Shown here piece after piece: positions 9,340-18,161 of a stretch of 64,000 bases of DNA; positions within the stretch are counted from its first letter, which is position 1, and every line of letters begins with the position of its first letter. The DNA comes from Paraglaciecola mesophila KMM 241. Its GTDB lineage: Bacteria > Pseudomonadota > Gammaproteobacteria > Enterobacterales > Alteromonadaceae. The position numbers were made by a program, and so were the translations under genes. The DNA is taken from the NCBI RefSeq assembly GCF_000315015.1, contig NZ_BAEP01000070.1, positions 91,630-155,629 on the forward strand, read 5' to 3'. Under the pieces are notes generated by a model, which saw only the letters and a list, made by a program, of their open reading frames with translations, was not told the DNA's origin and searched no databases.

Positions 9340-10569
9340 ATGCGCACTTTTACTAAATCTAAGAAGCTCGATAATGTTTGTTATGACATTCGTGGTCCCA
9401 TTCTAGAGCAAGCACAAAAAATGGAAGACGAAGGTCACCGTATTTTAAAGTTAAATATTGGCAATCCAGCGCCTTTTGGCTTTGAAGCTCCCGATGACAT
9501 TTTAAAAGACGTTATCCATCATTTACCTAAATCCCAAGGATACTCTGATTCAAAGGGGATTTACCCAGCTAGAGTTGCCGTGATGCAGTACTACCAGCAA
9601 CAACGCATTAAAAATGTTTCGGTAAATGATATCTATATTGGTAACGGCGTAAGCGAGCTTATTGTCATGGCGATGCAGGCTTTGTTAGATGATGGTGACG
9701 AAGTACTTCTCCCTAGTCCTGATTATCCGTTGTGGACGGCATCGGTCAGCCTGTCATCAGGTAAACCTGTGCATTACCGCTGTGACGATAATGCAGGTTG
9801 GCAGCCTGATATAGAGGATATAAGAAGTAAGATCACCGAGAACACCAAAGCGATTGTGTTGATTAACCCTAATAACCCGACAGGGGCGGTTTACAGTAAA
9901 GAGTTGCTTTTACAGGTGATAGAAGTGGCGCGTGAGCACGGCTTAATGGTCTTCAGTGACGAGATTTACGACAAAATTTTGTACGACCAAGCTAAGCACC
10001 AGTGTATAGCTGCGCTGGCAGACGATATTTTCTTTATTACCTTGGGTGGCTTGTCCAAAAATTACAGAGTAGCCGGTTTTCGCGTTGGTTGGTTAGTCGT
10101 GAGCGGGCATAAAGCGTTAGCCAGCAATTATATTGATGGCTTAAACATGTTGTCTTCAATGCGCATGTGCGCCAATGTTCCCAGTCAGCATGCGATACAA
10201 ACTGCATTGGGTGGGTATCAGAGCATTAATGATTTAATTGTTGATGCCGGACGCTTAAAGCAGCAGCGAGATCTTGCTACTTCGATGCTTAACCAAGTGG
10301 ACGGCCTAGAATGCGTGGCACCTATGGGGGCAATGTACTGCTTTGTTAAGGTGGATGCACAGAAATTTAATATCACCAGTGATGAACAAATGATCATGGA
10401 CCTACTGCGCAGCGAAAAAGTGCTGCTTGTGCACGGCAGCGCCTTTAATTTAACTCGTGGCTGTTATTTCCGTTTAGTCTTCTTACCCCACGTTGATGTG
10501 CTGCGCCCAGCCATAGAACGTATCGCCAATTTCTTTAAACATTATCGCCAGGCAGATCCTTTATTATGA
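9340..10569 (+). CDS. alaA: glutamate-pyruvate aminotransferase AlaA
   Basis: A fold-type-I PLP aminotransferase of 409 residues that makes alanine from pyruvate and glutamate. Seen: the [13 protein letters not shown] start typical of Ala[15 protein letters not shown] near 172-186 with the PLP-contacting Asn, SDEIYDKI at 206-213, and the Schiff-base lysine K240 in [16 protein letters not shown]. Its TGA overlaps the ATG of yfbR by four bases, the same gene order as yfbQ-yfbR of enterobacteria, supporting both names. Confidence 0.94.
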   Translation: MRTFTKSKKLDNVCYDIRGPILEQAQKMEDEGHRILKLNIGNPAPFGFEAPDDILKDVIHHLPKSQGYSDSKGIYPARVAVMQYYQQQRIKNVSVNDIYIGNGVSELIVMAMQALLDDGDEVLLPSPDYPLWTASVSLSSGKPVHYRCDDNAGWQPDIEDIRSKITENTKAIVLINPNNPTGAVYSKELLLQVIEVAREHGLMVFSDEIYDKILYDQAKHQCIAALADDIFFITLGGLSKNYRVAGFRVGWLVVSGHKALASNYIDGLNMLSSMRMCANVPSQHAIQTALGGYQSINDLIVDAGRLKQQRDLATSMLNQVDGLECVAPMGAMYCFVKVDAQKFNITSDEQMIMDLLRSEKVLLVHGSAFNLTRGCYFRLVFLPHVDVLRPAIERIANFFKHYRQADPLL

Positions 10570-11177
10570 GTACCCCACAGAAAAGCCATTTTTTCGCCCA
10601 TTTAGCCCGCATGAAACTCATTAACCGCTGGCCATTGATGCGCAACGTGCGTACTGAAAATGTGCAAGAGCACAGCTTACAAGTGGCCATGGTGGCGCAT
10701 TCGTTAGCGTTAATCCGCAACAAATATTTTAATGGTAGTGTTAACCCATACAAAATTGCCACCCAAGCTATGTTTCACGATGTATCAGAAGTCCTTACAG
10801 GCGACTTACCTACCCCGGTGAAGTATTACAATCCAGCCATTCAAGCTGAATACAAGAAGATTGAAAAGATCGCTGAGCAAAAATTGATTGATATGGCGCC
10901 AGCAGACTTTAAAGAAGATTATGCATCTCTTATTCAGCACGAGGGCCAAGACGAGAGCGAAGCGTTTATCATTAAAGCCGCAGATGTAATCTGTGCGTAT
11001 CTAAAAACACTCGAAGAACTCTCGGCCGGAAATCAAGAGTTTGTGTTGGCTAAAAAACGCTTAGATAAGATTCTTAAAGATTACCACTCAGAAGAGGTGG
11101 ACTATTTTATGCGCGCTTATGTGCCCAGCTTTAGTTTAAGTTTGGATGAAATCACCCAAGAAGAGAATGAGTTATAA
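10566..11177 (+). CDS. yfbR: 5'-deoxynucleotidase YfbR (HD domain)
   Basis: A 203-residue HD-domain phosphohydrolase that dephosphorylates deoxyribonucleoside 5'-monophosphates. The metal ligands align with those of E. coli YfbR (H33, H68, D69, D137) at a constant +3 offset: H36 in [10 protein letters not shown]71-D72 in MFHDVSEV and D140 in [10 protein letters not shown]. The substrate-site segment [17 protein letters not shown] is intact. Translationally coupled to alaA. Confidence 0.94.
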   Translation: MSTPQKSHFFAHLARMKLINRWPLMRNVRTENVQEHSLQVAMVAHSLALIRNKYFNGSVNPYKIATQAMFHDVSEVLTGDLPTPVKYYNPAIQAEYKKIEKIAEQKLIDMAPADFKEDYASLIQHEGQDESEAFIIKAADVICAYLKTLEELSAGNQEFVLAKKRLDKILKDYHSEEVDYFMRAYVPSFSLSLDEITQEENEL

Positions 11178-11338
11178 ACCAAGGATGGCCATATAGACGA
11201 TGCGCTATTTAAGGACCGCTAAATGGCTAAATTAATCCTGACAAAAACAAATAACAAAAGGCAAAAAACAATTATCTAAATATCATATCAGGCACTGGCA
11301 ATTAATATGTTTGGTTACTTTAAAAATGGACAATACTT

Positions 11339-12133
11339 ATGCGAAGTATCTGTAAAATATTAATTAAAAGCGTAACCAGCTTATTTGCCGCCAGTATAGT
11401 TATTACCTACTCCTCGCTCGCCTACTCAACGCAATTTAACGTACTGCTATTTACTAAAACAGCTGGCTGGCATCACAAATCGATTAATGGTGCGGTTCAA
11501 GCCATAGAGCAATTAGGAGATAAACATCATTTTGGGGTTGATTGGCAAGAAGATGCGAGCTTAATTCATGATGAAAATCTTCAGAAATACGACGCGATCG
11601 TTTTTCTTCTCACTTCCGGCGACATTTTAAATACCCAACAAGAAGCCGCGCTACAAAAGTTCATTGAATCAGGGAAAGGGTTTGTGGGGATCCACAGTGC
11701 TTCCGATACCGAAAAAGATTGGCCATGGTACACCAAACTTGTGGGCCACGTATTTAAGATCCATCCAGAGATTCAAAGTGCCCAACTTAACGTTGAAACA
11801 AGAGAATTTCCCGGGCTCGAATATTTTCCGAACTCAGTGTTATGGACTGATGAATGGTATGAGTTCGGCCCCGCAACCGTTAATGATTTAACTTACTTAC
11901 TCACGGTCGATGAGAAAACATTTAATCCACAGGCTAGGTGGGGAGATAACATTGGCAAGGGCATGGGCACATTTCATCCTATTGCCTGGTATCACGAGTA
12001 TGCTGGTGGACGTGCGTTTTATACCGCCTTGGGGCACAAACCCATTAACTATCTCGATAATGCTTTTTTACAGCACATATATGGTGGGTTATATTGGGCT
12101 GCGACCGGTAAAGGGATAAGTGTTACTCCATAA
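11339..12133 (+). CDS. exported ThuA-like domain protein
   Basis: A 264-residue protein with an N-terminal signal peptide (about residues 1-31, hydrophobic core ending SLAYS). It is followed by one ThuA-like domain: FNVLLFTKTAGWHHKSI, YDAIVFLLTSGDILN, GKGFVGIHSASDTE and a C-terminal GRAFYTALGHKP. ThuA domains are glutamine-amidotransferase-like folds found in trehalose utilisation and sugar-degradation loci, but the enzymatic activity is unsettled. The export signal suggests a periplasmic role on sugars or glycans; that is an inference. It sits 20 bp before dgt with no obvious link. Confidence 0.82.
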   Translation: MRSICKILIKSVTSLFAASIVITYSSLAYSTQFNVLLFTKTAGWHHKSINGAVQAIEQLGDKHHFGVDWQEDASLIHDENLQKYDAIVFLLTSGDILNTQQEAALQKFIESGKGFVGIHSASDTEKDWPWYTKLVGHVFKIHPEIQSAQLNVETREFPGLEYFPNSVLWTDEWYEFGPATVNDLTYLLTVDEKTFNPQARWGDNIGKGMGTFHPIAWYHEYAGGRAFYTALGHKPINYLDNAFLQHIYGGLYWAATGKGISVTP

Positions 12134-12153
12134 TTGATAAGGTGATCAGCTAG

Positions 12154-13536
12154 ATGCAGCGAAAGGCGCAACAAACAACGCGAGAAGTAACTAGGCAAAA
12201 GTCAATGTGGTCAGCGCGCCATTTTTCGCAGCACGTTCAACGCGATGGTGATCACCGTTCACCCTTTCAACGGGACAAAGCCCGTATTCTTCACTCGGCC
12301 GCATTTAGGCGTCTTCAAGCAAAAACACAGGTATTGGGTGTCGGCATGAGCGATTTTTATCGCACTCGCCTCACTCACTCGTTGGAAGCGTCACAAATTG
12401 GCCAGGGAATAGCAGCACAACTGCGCCAGAAACACCCTGAATTAACCGAAACCTTGGGCTTGAACGATACGTTGATTGAAGCGCTGTGCTTGGCTCATGA
12501 CATTGGGCATCCTCCTTTTGGTCACGGTGGTGAGGTTGCTTTACATTACATGATGCGCGACCACGGCGGTTTTGAAGGCAATGGCCAAACATTTCGAATA
12601 GTGACACAACTTGAACCCTACACGCCTGCCAATGGTATGAACCTAAGTCGGCGCACATTGCTAGGGCTGGTGAAGTACCCTAATTTCATCCCCTCGTTAA
12701 CTAATATTAAACCTTCAGAGATTGAGCGAGATCTGTCACATCGTAATGTAAAAGCGGCAGACTGGGTGCCACCCAAGGGATTGTACGAGTGTGATAAAAA
12801 TATGTTCGATTGGTTGATGGCGCCGCTTTCACAAGAGGATCAGACTTTGTTCGGCCAGATACTAAACAGCCCATCTGAACAGAGACATCATAAAACCAAA
12901 TATAAATCCTTCGATTGCTCAATTATGGAGCTCGCGGATGATATCGCTTATGGCATCCATGATTTAGAAGATGCCATAGTCATGGGTATTGTTAATTTAC
13001 AGCAATTTGAAGCCCAGATAGTAGAGCCAATAGAGGCATTAAGTGACACTTGGTTGGCGGGACACATTTCAATGCTCGCCAAAAAACTGTTTAGCCAACA
13101 CCACCATGAACGCAAGGACGCTATCGGCGCATTGGTCAATAGTTTTATCACGCACATTGATATCACCCTCACCGACCCTGCCTATCAAAACGAGTTATTA
13201 AAGTACAACGCGGTTTTTTTAACGGAATACGAGCAAGCCCTGTCTATTTTTAAACAATTCGTGTTCAGGCAAGTTATACGCAAGCCTGAGATACAGATGC
13301 TTGAATATAAAGGGCAACAAGTGGTAATGGGTTTATTTGAAGCTTTCGCCTCAGATCCCGAGCGATTGCTGCCGGAGAACACCCGTCAGCGCTGGCTGAA
13401 GGCACACAGTAATAATAATGGCATGCGCATTATCAGCGATTATATTGCCGGCATGACAGATGAATTTGCCTCTCGACTATACGCCAACTTGTTCATTCCC
13501 AAGAGCGGGGCGAGTCCAGATAGTCTTGGCATTTAA
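12154..13536 (+). CDS. dgt: dGTP triphosphohydrolase-family HD enzyme
   Basis: A dNTPase of the HD superfamily releasing triphosphate from dGTP or other dNTPs; 460 residues, shorter than E. coli Dgt (505) but of the length of the wider Dgt-like family. Seen: SPFQRDKARILHSAAFRRLQ, RTRLTHSLEASQIGQGI (H75) and CLAHDIGHPPFGHGGE (H115, D116), plus ELADDIAYGIHDLEDA for the last metal ligand. AAGGTGAT lies upstream of the ATG. Dgt homologues limit phage growth by lowering dNTP pools in some bacteria, but this copy is in a core context and need not be a defence gene. Confidence 0.9.
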   Translation: MQRKAQQTTREVTRQKSMWSARHFSQHVQRDGDHRSPFQRDKARILHSAAFRRLQAKTQVLGVGMSDFYRTRLTHSLEASQIGQGIAAQLRQKHPELTETLGLNDTLIEALCLAHDIGHPPFGHGGEVALHYMMRDHGGFEGNGQTFRIVTQLEPYTPANGMNLSRRTLLGLVKYPNFIPSLTNIKPSEIERDLSHRNVKAADWVPPKGLYECDKNMFDWLMAPLSQEDQTLFGQILNSPSEQRHHKTKYKSFDCSIMELADDIAYGIHDLEDAIVMGIVNLQQFEAQIVEPIEALSDTWLAGHISMLAKKLFSQHHHERKDAIGALVNSFITHIDITLTDPAYQNELLKYNAVFLTEYEQALSIFKQFVFRQVIRKPEIQMLEYKGQQVVMGLFEAFASDPERLLPENTRQRWLKAHSNNNGMRIISDYIAGMTDEFASRLYANLFIPKSGASPDSLGI

Positions 13537-13623
13537 CACCTATATAAAAACAATTGAAATTTTTGGTCTTAATTCATTGTCTTAAGTAGTAATCAGTATA
13601 GTTTATGTTGAATTAAGGCCTAT

Positions 13624-14622
13624 ATGTTAATTAAGACCCCTAAAGCAAGTGTTATCTGTGAAAGTCAGGTAACAGACGAAAGCGTATATAACCAAAGACG
13701 CGACATTATAAAATCCATGGGCTTTGTGGGCGCTTCAGCGCTGCTAAGCAGCACACCCGCCCGTGCGAGCTTTTTCGGTAATGACGATGCTGAAACGTTC
13801 AAAACTGAAAAACTAAACTTTTCGGCCTCCTCTAAAAAAGCTGCTACAAAGTTAACCCCAGAAGAAAAAATCATTTCTCACAATAATTTTTACGAATTTG
13901 GTACCGGTAAGTCTGACCCCGTGGAAAATGCACAGCAGTTTAAAGTTAATCCCTGGCGCCTAAGCATAGAAGGGTTGGCCGAAAAGCCCTTTACGCTAGA
14001 CTACGATGATTTATTTAAGCAATTTCCGTTAGAAGAACGGATATACCGTTTACGCTGCGTAGAAGCATGGTCAATGGTTGTGCCGTGGATCGGTTTTTCA
14101 CTTGCTTCTTTAATAAAAAAAGCAAAACCCTTGAGCTCAGCAAAATATGTTGCATTTGAAACCCTGTACGATCCTGAACAAATGCCCGGCCAAAGAAGTC
14201 GTTTTGCTGGAGGGGGAATTAACTACCCCTATATTGAAGGCTTACGGATAGACGAAGCGATGCACCCCCTCACTTTGCTCTCGGTAGGTCTATATGGCAA
14301 AACACTGCCAGCCCAAAATGGCGCACCAATAAGACTAGTAGTGCCATGGAAATACGGCTTCAAAAGTATCAAATCTATTACCCGGATCCGTCTAACGGAT
14401 AAGCGCCCGCCCACAAGCTGGAATCAGTTAGCCGCTAACGAGTACGGTTTTTACGCAAATGTTAACCCCAATGTGGATCATCCCCGTTGGAGCCAAGCTA
14501 GCGAGAGACGCATTAGCGGTGCAGGTCTGTTCTCCAGAAATAGAATCGATACTAAGATGTTTAATGGTTACGAAGAAGTCGCTGCTTTATATCAAGGCAT
14601 GGATCTAAGAAAGCATTTTTAA
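13624..14622 (+). CDS. msrP: protein-methionine-sulfoxide reductase, molybdopterin catalytic subunit
   Basis: MsrP repairs oxidised methionines in periplasmic proteins. The 332-residue precursor has a twin-arginine motif ([12 protein letters not shown]25-R26) followed by a hydrophobic stretch ending TPARA, consistent with Tat export after cofactor loading. The molybdenum ligand cysteine is C145 in [14 protein letters not shown]. The downstream segment [14 protein letters not shown] is a family signature. It overlaps the membrane partner msrQ by one base (TAATG), as in other MsrPQ operons. Confidence 0.95.
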   Translation: MLIKTPKASVICESQVTDESVYNQRRDIIKSMGFVGASALLSSTPARASFFGNDDAETFKTEKLNFSASSKKAATKLTPEEKIISHNNFYEFGTGKSDPVENAQQFKVNPWRLSIEGLAEKPFTLDYDDLFKQFPLEERIYRLRCVEAWSMVVPWIGFSLASLIKKAKPLSSAKYVAFETLYDPEQMPGQRSRFAGGGINYPYIEGLRIDEAMHPLTLLSVGLYGKTLPAQNGAPIRLVVPWKYGFKSIKSITRIRLTDKRPPTSWNQLAANEYGFYANVNPNVDHPRWSQASERRISGAGLFSRNRIDTKMFNGYEEVAALYQGMDLRKHF

Positions 14623-15263
14623 TGGCGCAACTACATTTTTTCAAACTTAAACCAGCACACCTGCCCTGGCTAAAGTGCATTATCCATTTGAGCGCGCTCG
14701 TTCCGTTATTATTGATTTTCTTTCAAGCCTTCAATGATGAGTTAGGAGGAGATCCTGTCAGCGCCCTACTGCATTTTACTGGCTTAGGTGCATTCAAATT
14801 ACTGCTGCTTTCATTGTTAGTGACCCCTTTAGCGCGCTTGTTAAAACAAGGACTATTAATTAATGTTCGAAGACTCCTAGGGCTATACAGCTTCACTTAC
14901 GCTCTTGCCCACATCGCCAGTTACGTGTTGTTCGACTTACAACTTGACTGGCCATTACTGTTAAGTGAAATAGTGAAGCGGCCTTACATCACGGTAGGTT
15001 TTGTTGGTTGGCTGATTCTGTTGGCGCTAGCACTCACATCCACTAAACAAGCACAGCGCAAATTAGGTAAACGCTGGCAAAGTTTACATAACTCGGTGTA
15101 CTTAGCCGCCATTATGGTATCGATACATTTTTTATGGTCAGTTAAATCAGCCATCTTAGAGCCTACGATTTATATAGTAATGACCGCTTTATTACTGGCC
15201 TACAGACGAGATAAGTTCAAACGTTGGTTTAACAAGCGAATAAAAAACAGACAAAAAGTTTAA
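14622..15263 (+). CDS. msrQ: MsrQ, haem-binding membrane subunit of the MsrPQ system
   Basis: A 213-residue multi-spanning membrane protein carrying electrons to MsrP. Five to six hydrophobic helices can be seen. Probable haem-ligand histidines occur in YALAHIASY and SLHNSVYLAAIMVSIHF, and the RRLLGLYSFTYALAH motif is characteristic of the YedZ/MsrQ family. Length matches the family (~200-215). The only promoter visible for it is that of msrP. Confidence 0.93.
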   Translation: MAQLHFFKLKPAHLPWLKCIIHLSALVPLLLIFFQAFNDELGGDPVSALLHFTGLGAFKLLLLSLLVTPLARLLKQGLLINVRRLLGLYSFTYALAHIASYVLFDLQLDWPLLLSEIVKRPYITVGFVGWLILLALALTSTKQAQRKLGKRWQSLHNSVYLAAIMVSIHFLWSVKSAILEPTIYIVMTALLLAYRRDKFKRWFNKRIKNRQKV

Positions 15264-15270
15264 AAATAAC

Positions 15271-15299
15271 TTGCATGTGTTTTTATACAGTACTATTGT
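15271..15299 (+). promoter_or_regulatory. sigma-70 promoter of the sulA-like gene
   Basis: TTGCAT at 15271-15276, 17-bp spacer, TATTGT at 15294-15299. The LexA box begins 12 bases after the -10 element, a position that would block clearance. Confidence 0.65.
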
Positions 15300-15310
15300 T
15301 ACATCAACCA

Positions 15311-15326
15311 CTGTATAAACGAACAG
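15311..15326 (+). promoter_or_regulatory. LexA (SOS) box
   Basis: CTGTATAAACGAACAG matches the gammaproteobacterial LexA consensus CTGT-N8-ACAG exactly at all eight fixed positions. It lies 10 bases before the ATG of the sulA-like gene. Confidence 0.85.
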
Positions 15327-15335
15327 GTAAAACAC

Positions 15336-15719
15336 ATGGCGAGCGTACACGCAATACCAGTCTCTAAAACCAGTCACTTCGATAGCGTTTCGGTTTTCAA
15401 TCAGCAACGGTTACAGGCCATTTACAATAGTGCAGATAAGGCGAAGTGGTCTTATCTTATTGCAGATAAAATTGTGTTCAAGCAAGCGGACGAACATTGT
15501 ATTAAGCTCAATATGCCTAGCCCTGAGCAATTAATCATGTGGCTAGAAAAGTTAATTACTTGCGGCCAATGTGCCAACATATTTGTTGAGCATGTAATGC
15601 TAGATGAGATGAGTCGGGCTCGCCTTAGCCAGCTTTGTGTTATACACAACGTTAATCTAGTAAACGTAATGACCCATCCCCACGGCGAAGTTGTAACAGG
15701 ACCTTGGCTTAATAGCTGA
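15336..15719 (+). CDS. SulA-like SOS cell-division inhibitor
   Basis: A 127-residue soluble protein, shorter than E. coli SulA (169). Its C-terminal half (IMWLEKLITCGQCANIFVEHVMLDEMSRARLSQL, given here in outline at residues ~68-100) has the pattern of SulA/ImuA-type proteins: a strand followed by a helix of the form SRxRLxxLC. The call rests as much on regulation as on sequence: a consensus LexA box and promoter lie directly upstream. If it is SulA it would bind FtsZ and stop septation after DNA damage. An ImuA/RecA-like relative is the main alternative. Confidence 0.62.
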   Translation: MASVHAIPVSKTSHFDSVSVFNQQRLQAIYNSADKAKWSYLIADKIVFKQADEHCIKLNMPSPEQLIMWLEKLITCGQCANIFVEHVMLDEMSRARLSQLCVIHNVNLVNVMTHPHGEVVTGPWLNS

Positions 15720-15919
15720 GCTTCTTTGCTGTTTCGTGCCACAACGAGTGGAGTAAGACAATCAAGCAAGTCATTGCCCCTACAGTGATTCACTTTAGGG
15801 GGTAGAATTGATAAGTTAAGGTCATGCGCTGTATTTAGTCTCTAACCGTGTATGATCAGCCCATATTGAAAATAACGTGTTAGAGGAACCAGCTCACCAG
15901 AAGCTGTTAATTAAGATTA

Positions 15920-16396
15920 ATGAATTTACACCTGTGTTTTTGTCATAGTGGTCTTCGCTTTGAGCAATGTTGTGAACCTTACTTACAGGGTCTGAGCTCT
16001 CCTGATACCCCTGAACAACTCATGCGCTCACGTTACAGTGCATACGTAACCAGCAATTACCAATATGTATTAGATACTTACACTGTCAATCAACGTGAAT
16101 CCTTGACACTTGAGGACCTGCAGCAAGGCGGAAATGAAACGCAGTGGTTGCGACTTGACGTGCTCAGCACGCAAACCCGTAAAGATGACCTCAGCGGACA
16201 AGTTGAATTTGTCGCTTACTATCAAGTAAACGATGCAAAGTATAAATTACACGAACGCTCAACTTTCTATCGGGAAAACAACCTGTGGCGCTACGACAGT
16301 GGTACCTTGTTCGAAGATGGTGGTTTATATAAGCCACAACGCAACGATCTTTGTTTGTGTGGCAGTGGCAAAAAATATAAAAAGTGTTGTCTTTAA
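15920..16396 (+). CDS. ychJ: YchJ family protein with two SEC-C zinc motifs
   Basis: A 158-residue UPF0225/YchJ protein. The N-terminus has a divergent SEC-C motif CFCHSGLRFEQCC and the C-terminus a canonical one, CLCGSGKKYKKCC, each able to bind one zinc. Between them lies an NTF2-like core with MRSRYSAYVTSNYQYVLDTY, the diagnostic YchJ stretch. Function is unknown; SEC-C motifs elsewhere bind SecB or ribosome-associated partners. Transcribed alone. Confidence 0.88.
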   Translation: MNLHLCFCHSGLRFEQCCEPYLQGLSSPDTPEQLMRSRYSAYVTSNYQYVLDTYTVNQRESLTLEDLQQGGNETQWLRLDVLSTQTRKDDLSGQVEFVAYYQVNDAKYKLHERSTFYRENNLWRYDSGTLFEDGGLYKPQRNDLCLCGSGKKYKKCCL

Positions 16397-16699
16397 CACG
16401 CCTAATACCAACTCCAAAAATAATTGCTCAGTGGTTAATTATTTACAGGGGTTAGTATAAGCGCTGCGTACAAAAGCGTGCAGCAAAATCAGAGCGCTCT
16501 TGGCAGTGGGATCTAGTCATTATAGGCTAACCATTAAAACGCTTATCTATTTGATTTCTTACACCACCATTCTTTGGTTACTTAATTACTTGGCCGGCGA
16601 GTCTCACTCCGGTAATAAAAATAAGTTAAAGACGCTCAAAGCAGACTCGGGCAACAAAACGAGGAATATCAAAGAGGTTCTTCACACGGTGTAGCGGGA
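16397..16699. other. intergenic region between ychJ and the small basic protein gene
   Basis: About 300 bp. A small hairpin GCTGC/GCAGC is visible near 16462-16483. A 64-codon frame at 16500-16694 lacks a ribosome-binding site and family resemblance and is not called. Confidence 0.4.
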
Positions 16700-16951
16700 T
16701 TACTTATCGTTATCTTTAAGCCATTCATTTAAGAGCTTTATTTGCCCACACTTATAGGCCGCATAGGTTATGCGTAACGCATTAGATAGCAGCTCACTAT
16801 CAGACCATCCAGTCTTAGCAGATAATTCTTTATAGCTTTCCATGCCTTGGGGGGAAACATAGCCACGAACTTGCTGTTTTCCCTGTTCTTTCTGTCTTTC
16901 TCTGAATCTGCGTTGCTTTTCTGCGTTGGCAACCATTTTAGGGTTTTTCAT
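16700..16951 (-). CDS. small basic protein, possible ribbon-helix-helix DNA-binding protein
   Basis: An 83-residue protein not assigned to a named family. The N-terminal 30 residues are strongly basic (EKQRRFRERQKEQGKQQ). The rest reads as a short strand (VRGYVSPQG) followed by two helices (ESYKELSAKTG; DSELLSNALRITYAAYK), the order expected of ribbon-helix-helix or replication-regulatory proteins of the CopB type. It stands alone between ychJ and fabA. Function as a transcriptional or plasmid-type regulator is inference only. Confidence 0.55.
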   Translation of the reverse strand: MKNPKMVANAEKQRRFRERQKEQGKQQVRGYVSPQGMESYKELSAKTGWSDSELLSNALRITYAAYKCGQIKLLNEWLKDNDK

Positions 16952-17103
16952 TTGGGTGTCATTTTTCTCTATTAAACGGAGGATAATTTCGTGGTTATCA
17001 TCCTTTACTATGACAAAGATGTAAAATAATTCACTGTTCAGAGTTGTTTAGCGTACAACTGTTCGCTAAATTACGTCCTTTCAAATATTAAACTCGGAAT
17101 ACT

Positions 17104-17622
17104 ATGACAATCAACCAAGACAGTTTTACAAAAGAAGAATTATTGGCCTGTAGTCGAGGTGAGTTATTTGGCCCAGGCAATAGCCAACTACCCGCCCCTA
17201 ACATGTTAATGATGGACCGTATCGTCAAAATATCCGAAGAAGACGGAGAGCACGGAAAAGGGGTCATTATTGCTGAATTGGACATTACGCCAGACCTATG
17301 GTTCTTTGACTGTCACTTCCCTGGCGATCCAGTTATGCCTGGATGTTTAGGCTTAGACGCTATGTGGCAATTAGTCGGTTTCTTTTTAGGTTGGTGTGGC
17401 GGACCGGGTAAAGGCCGTGCGCTAGGTGTGGGCGAAGTAAAGTTCTCAGGTCAAATCCTGCCAACCGCTAAGAAAGTAACCTATAAGATCGATATGAAGC
17501 GTGTTATCAAACGTAAATTATTTATGGGTATCGGTGATGGTGAAGTATCTGTAGATGGTCGCGTTATCTATCAAGCAAAAGATCTCAAAGTAGGCTTGTT
17601 CCAAGACACTAGCAATTTCTAA
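17104..17622 (+). CDS. fabA: 3-hydroxydecanoyl-ACP dehydratase/isomerase
   Basis: FabA dehydrates 3-hydroxyacyl-ACP and isomerises trans-2- to cis-3-decenoyl-ACP, the entry to unsaturated fatty acids. The 172-residue protein has the exact family length. Catalytic H71 ([14 protein letters not shown]) and D85 ([15 protein letters not shown]) are in place. It ends at a strong terminator and faces rmf, the same convergent pairing as in E. coli. Confidence 0.98.
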   Translation: MTINQDSFTKEELLACSRGELFGPGNSQLPAPNMLMMDRIVKISEEDGEHGKGVIIAELDITPDLWFFDCHFPGDPVMPGCLGLDAMWQLVGFFLGWCGGPGKGRALGVGEVKFSGQILPTAKKVTYKIDMKRVIKRKLFMGIGDGEVSVDGRVIYQAKDLKVGLFQDTSNF

Positions 17623-17652
17623 TTTTATTCTGGTGATCCAATGCCTATGAAC

Positions 17653-17678
17653 AGCGCGTTTAAATGACGCGCTTTTTT
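17653..17678 (+). terminator. rho-independent terminator of fabA
   Basis: GCGCGT-TTAAATG-ACGCGC followed by six T. Confidence 0.9.
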
Positions 17679-17689
17679 ATTCCATCGTT

Positions 17690-17715
17690 AAAATAACAAA
17701 GCCCCGTTAGGGGCT
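17690..17715 (-). terminator. rho-independent terminator of rmf
   Basis: On the minus strand AGCCCC-TAAC-GGGGCT is followed by TTGTTATTTT, just past the rmf stop codon. Confidence 0.75.
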
Positions 17716-17723
17716 AAAATTAA

Positions 17724-17897
17724 CTAGAGTTTAAGACCGAAGCTTCGGTCTCCCATGGCTTCTCGCCACCCTCCTAACCATTCTGAACGAGCTTCTGAAG
17801 CTTGGAATGGACATATTTCTTTAGACTTGCCGGATATGCCAGCGTGGTACCCTTTTGAATGCGCTCTGGAAAGTTTGTCTCTCTTTTGTCTCTTCAT
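17724..17897 (-). CDS. rmf: ribosome modulation factor
   Basis: A 57-residue basic protein read from ATG at 17897 to TAG at 17724. It begins MKRQKRDKLSRAHSKGYHAG, continues with ISGKSKE and C29-P, and ends with the WLGGWREAMGDR segment, the signatures of Rmf. Rmf binds 70S ribosomes in stationary phase and drives formation of inactive 100S dimers. Its place facing fabA is the same as in E. coli. The three-residue differences from enterobacterial Rmf (such as PFQASEARSEWL for PYQNLDARSQWL) are conservative, and the tail is a few residues longer than E. coli's. Confidence 0.96.
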   Translation of the reverse strand: MKRQKRDKLSRAHSKGYHAGISGKSKEICPFQASEARSEWLGGWREAMGDRSFGLKL

Positions 17898-18117
17898 TTA
17901 ATCGAGTTTCCTTTTTACGTAGCTATCTAAAATCGTGCTTTAAATCAGCACCTGTATAGAGATAGTTGATCTGCCTTTTTGGTTCAATTATGTTTATTTA
18001 ACTTGATAGGTATCAGTAGGTAACAATTTGATTTATATGTATTATTTTTAATAAACCTATTTCGAATATTAAAACTCATGCTTATGAATTTTTGTAATAA
18101 TAGTGTAACTTAAGTAC

Positions 18118-18142
18118 AAAAAAGCCCGCTTAATGCGGGCTT
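18118..18142 (-). terminator. rho-independent terminator of the DUF3466 gene
   Basis: AAGCCCGC-ATTAA-GCGGGCTT then a T-rich run on the minus strand. Confidence 0.85.
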
Positions 18143-18161
18143 CAGTGAGGTGAGTTTTTAT

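Noticed and set aside
12154..13536. dgt as an anti-phage gene
   Set aside because: It is a core-type gene among housekeeping neighbours with no sign of transfer; the defence role known for some relatives is not indicated here.
16500..16694. 64-codon plus-strand frame with one hydrophobic segment
   Set aside because: No ribosome-binding site and low-complexity lysine/asparagine tail; probably chance.
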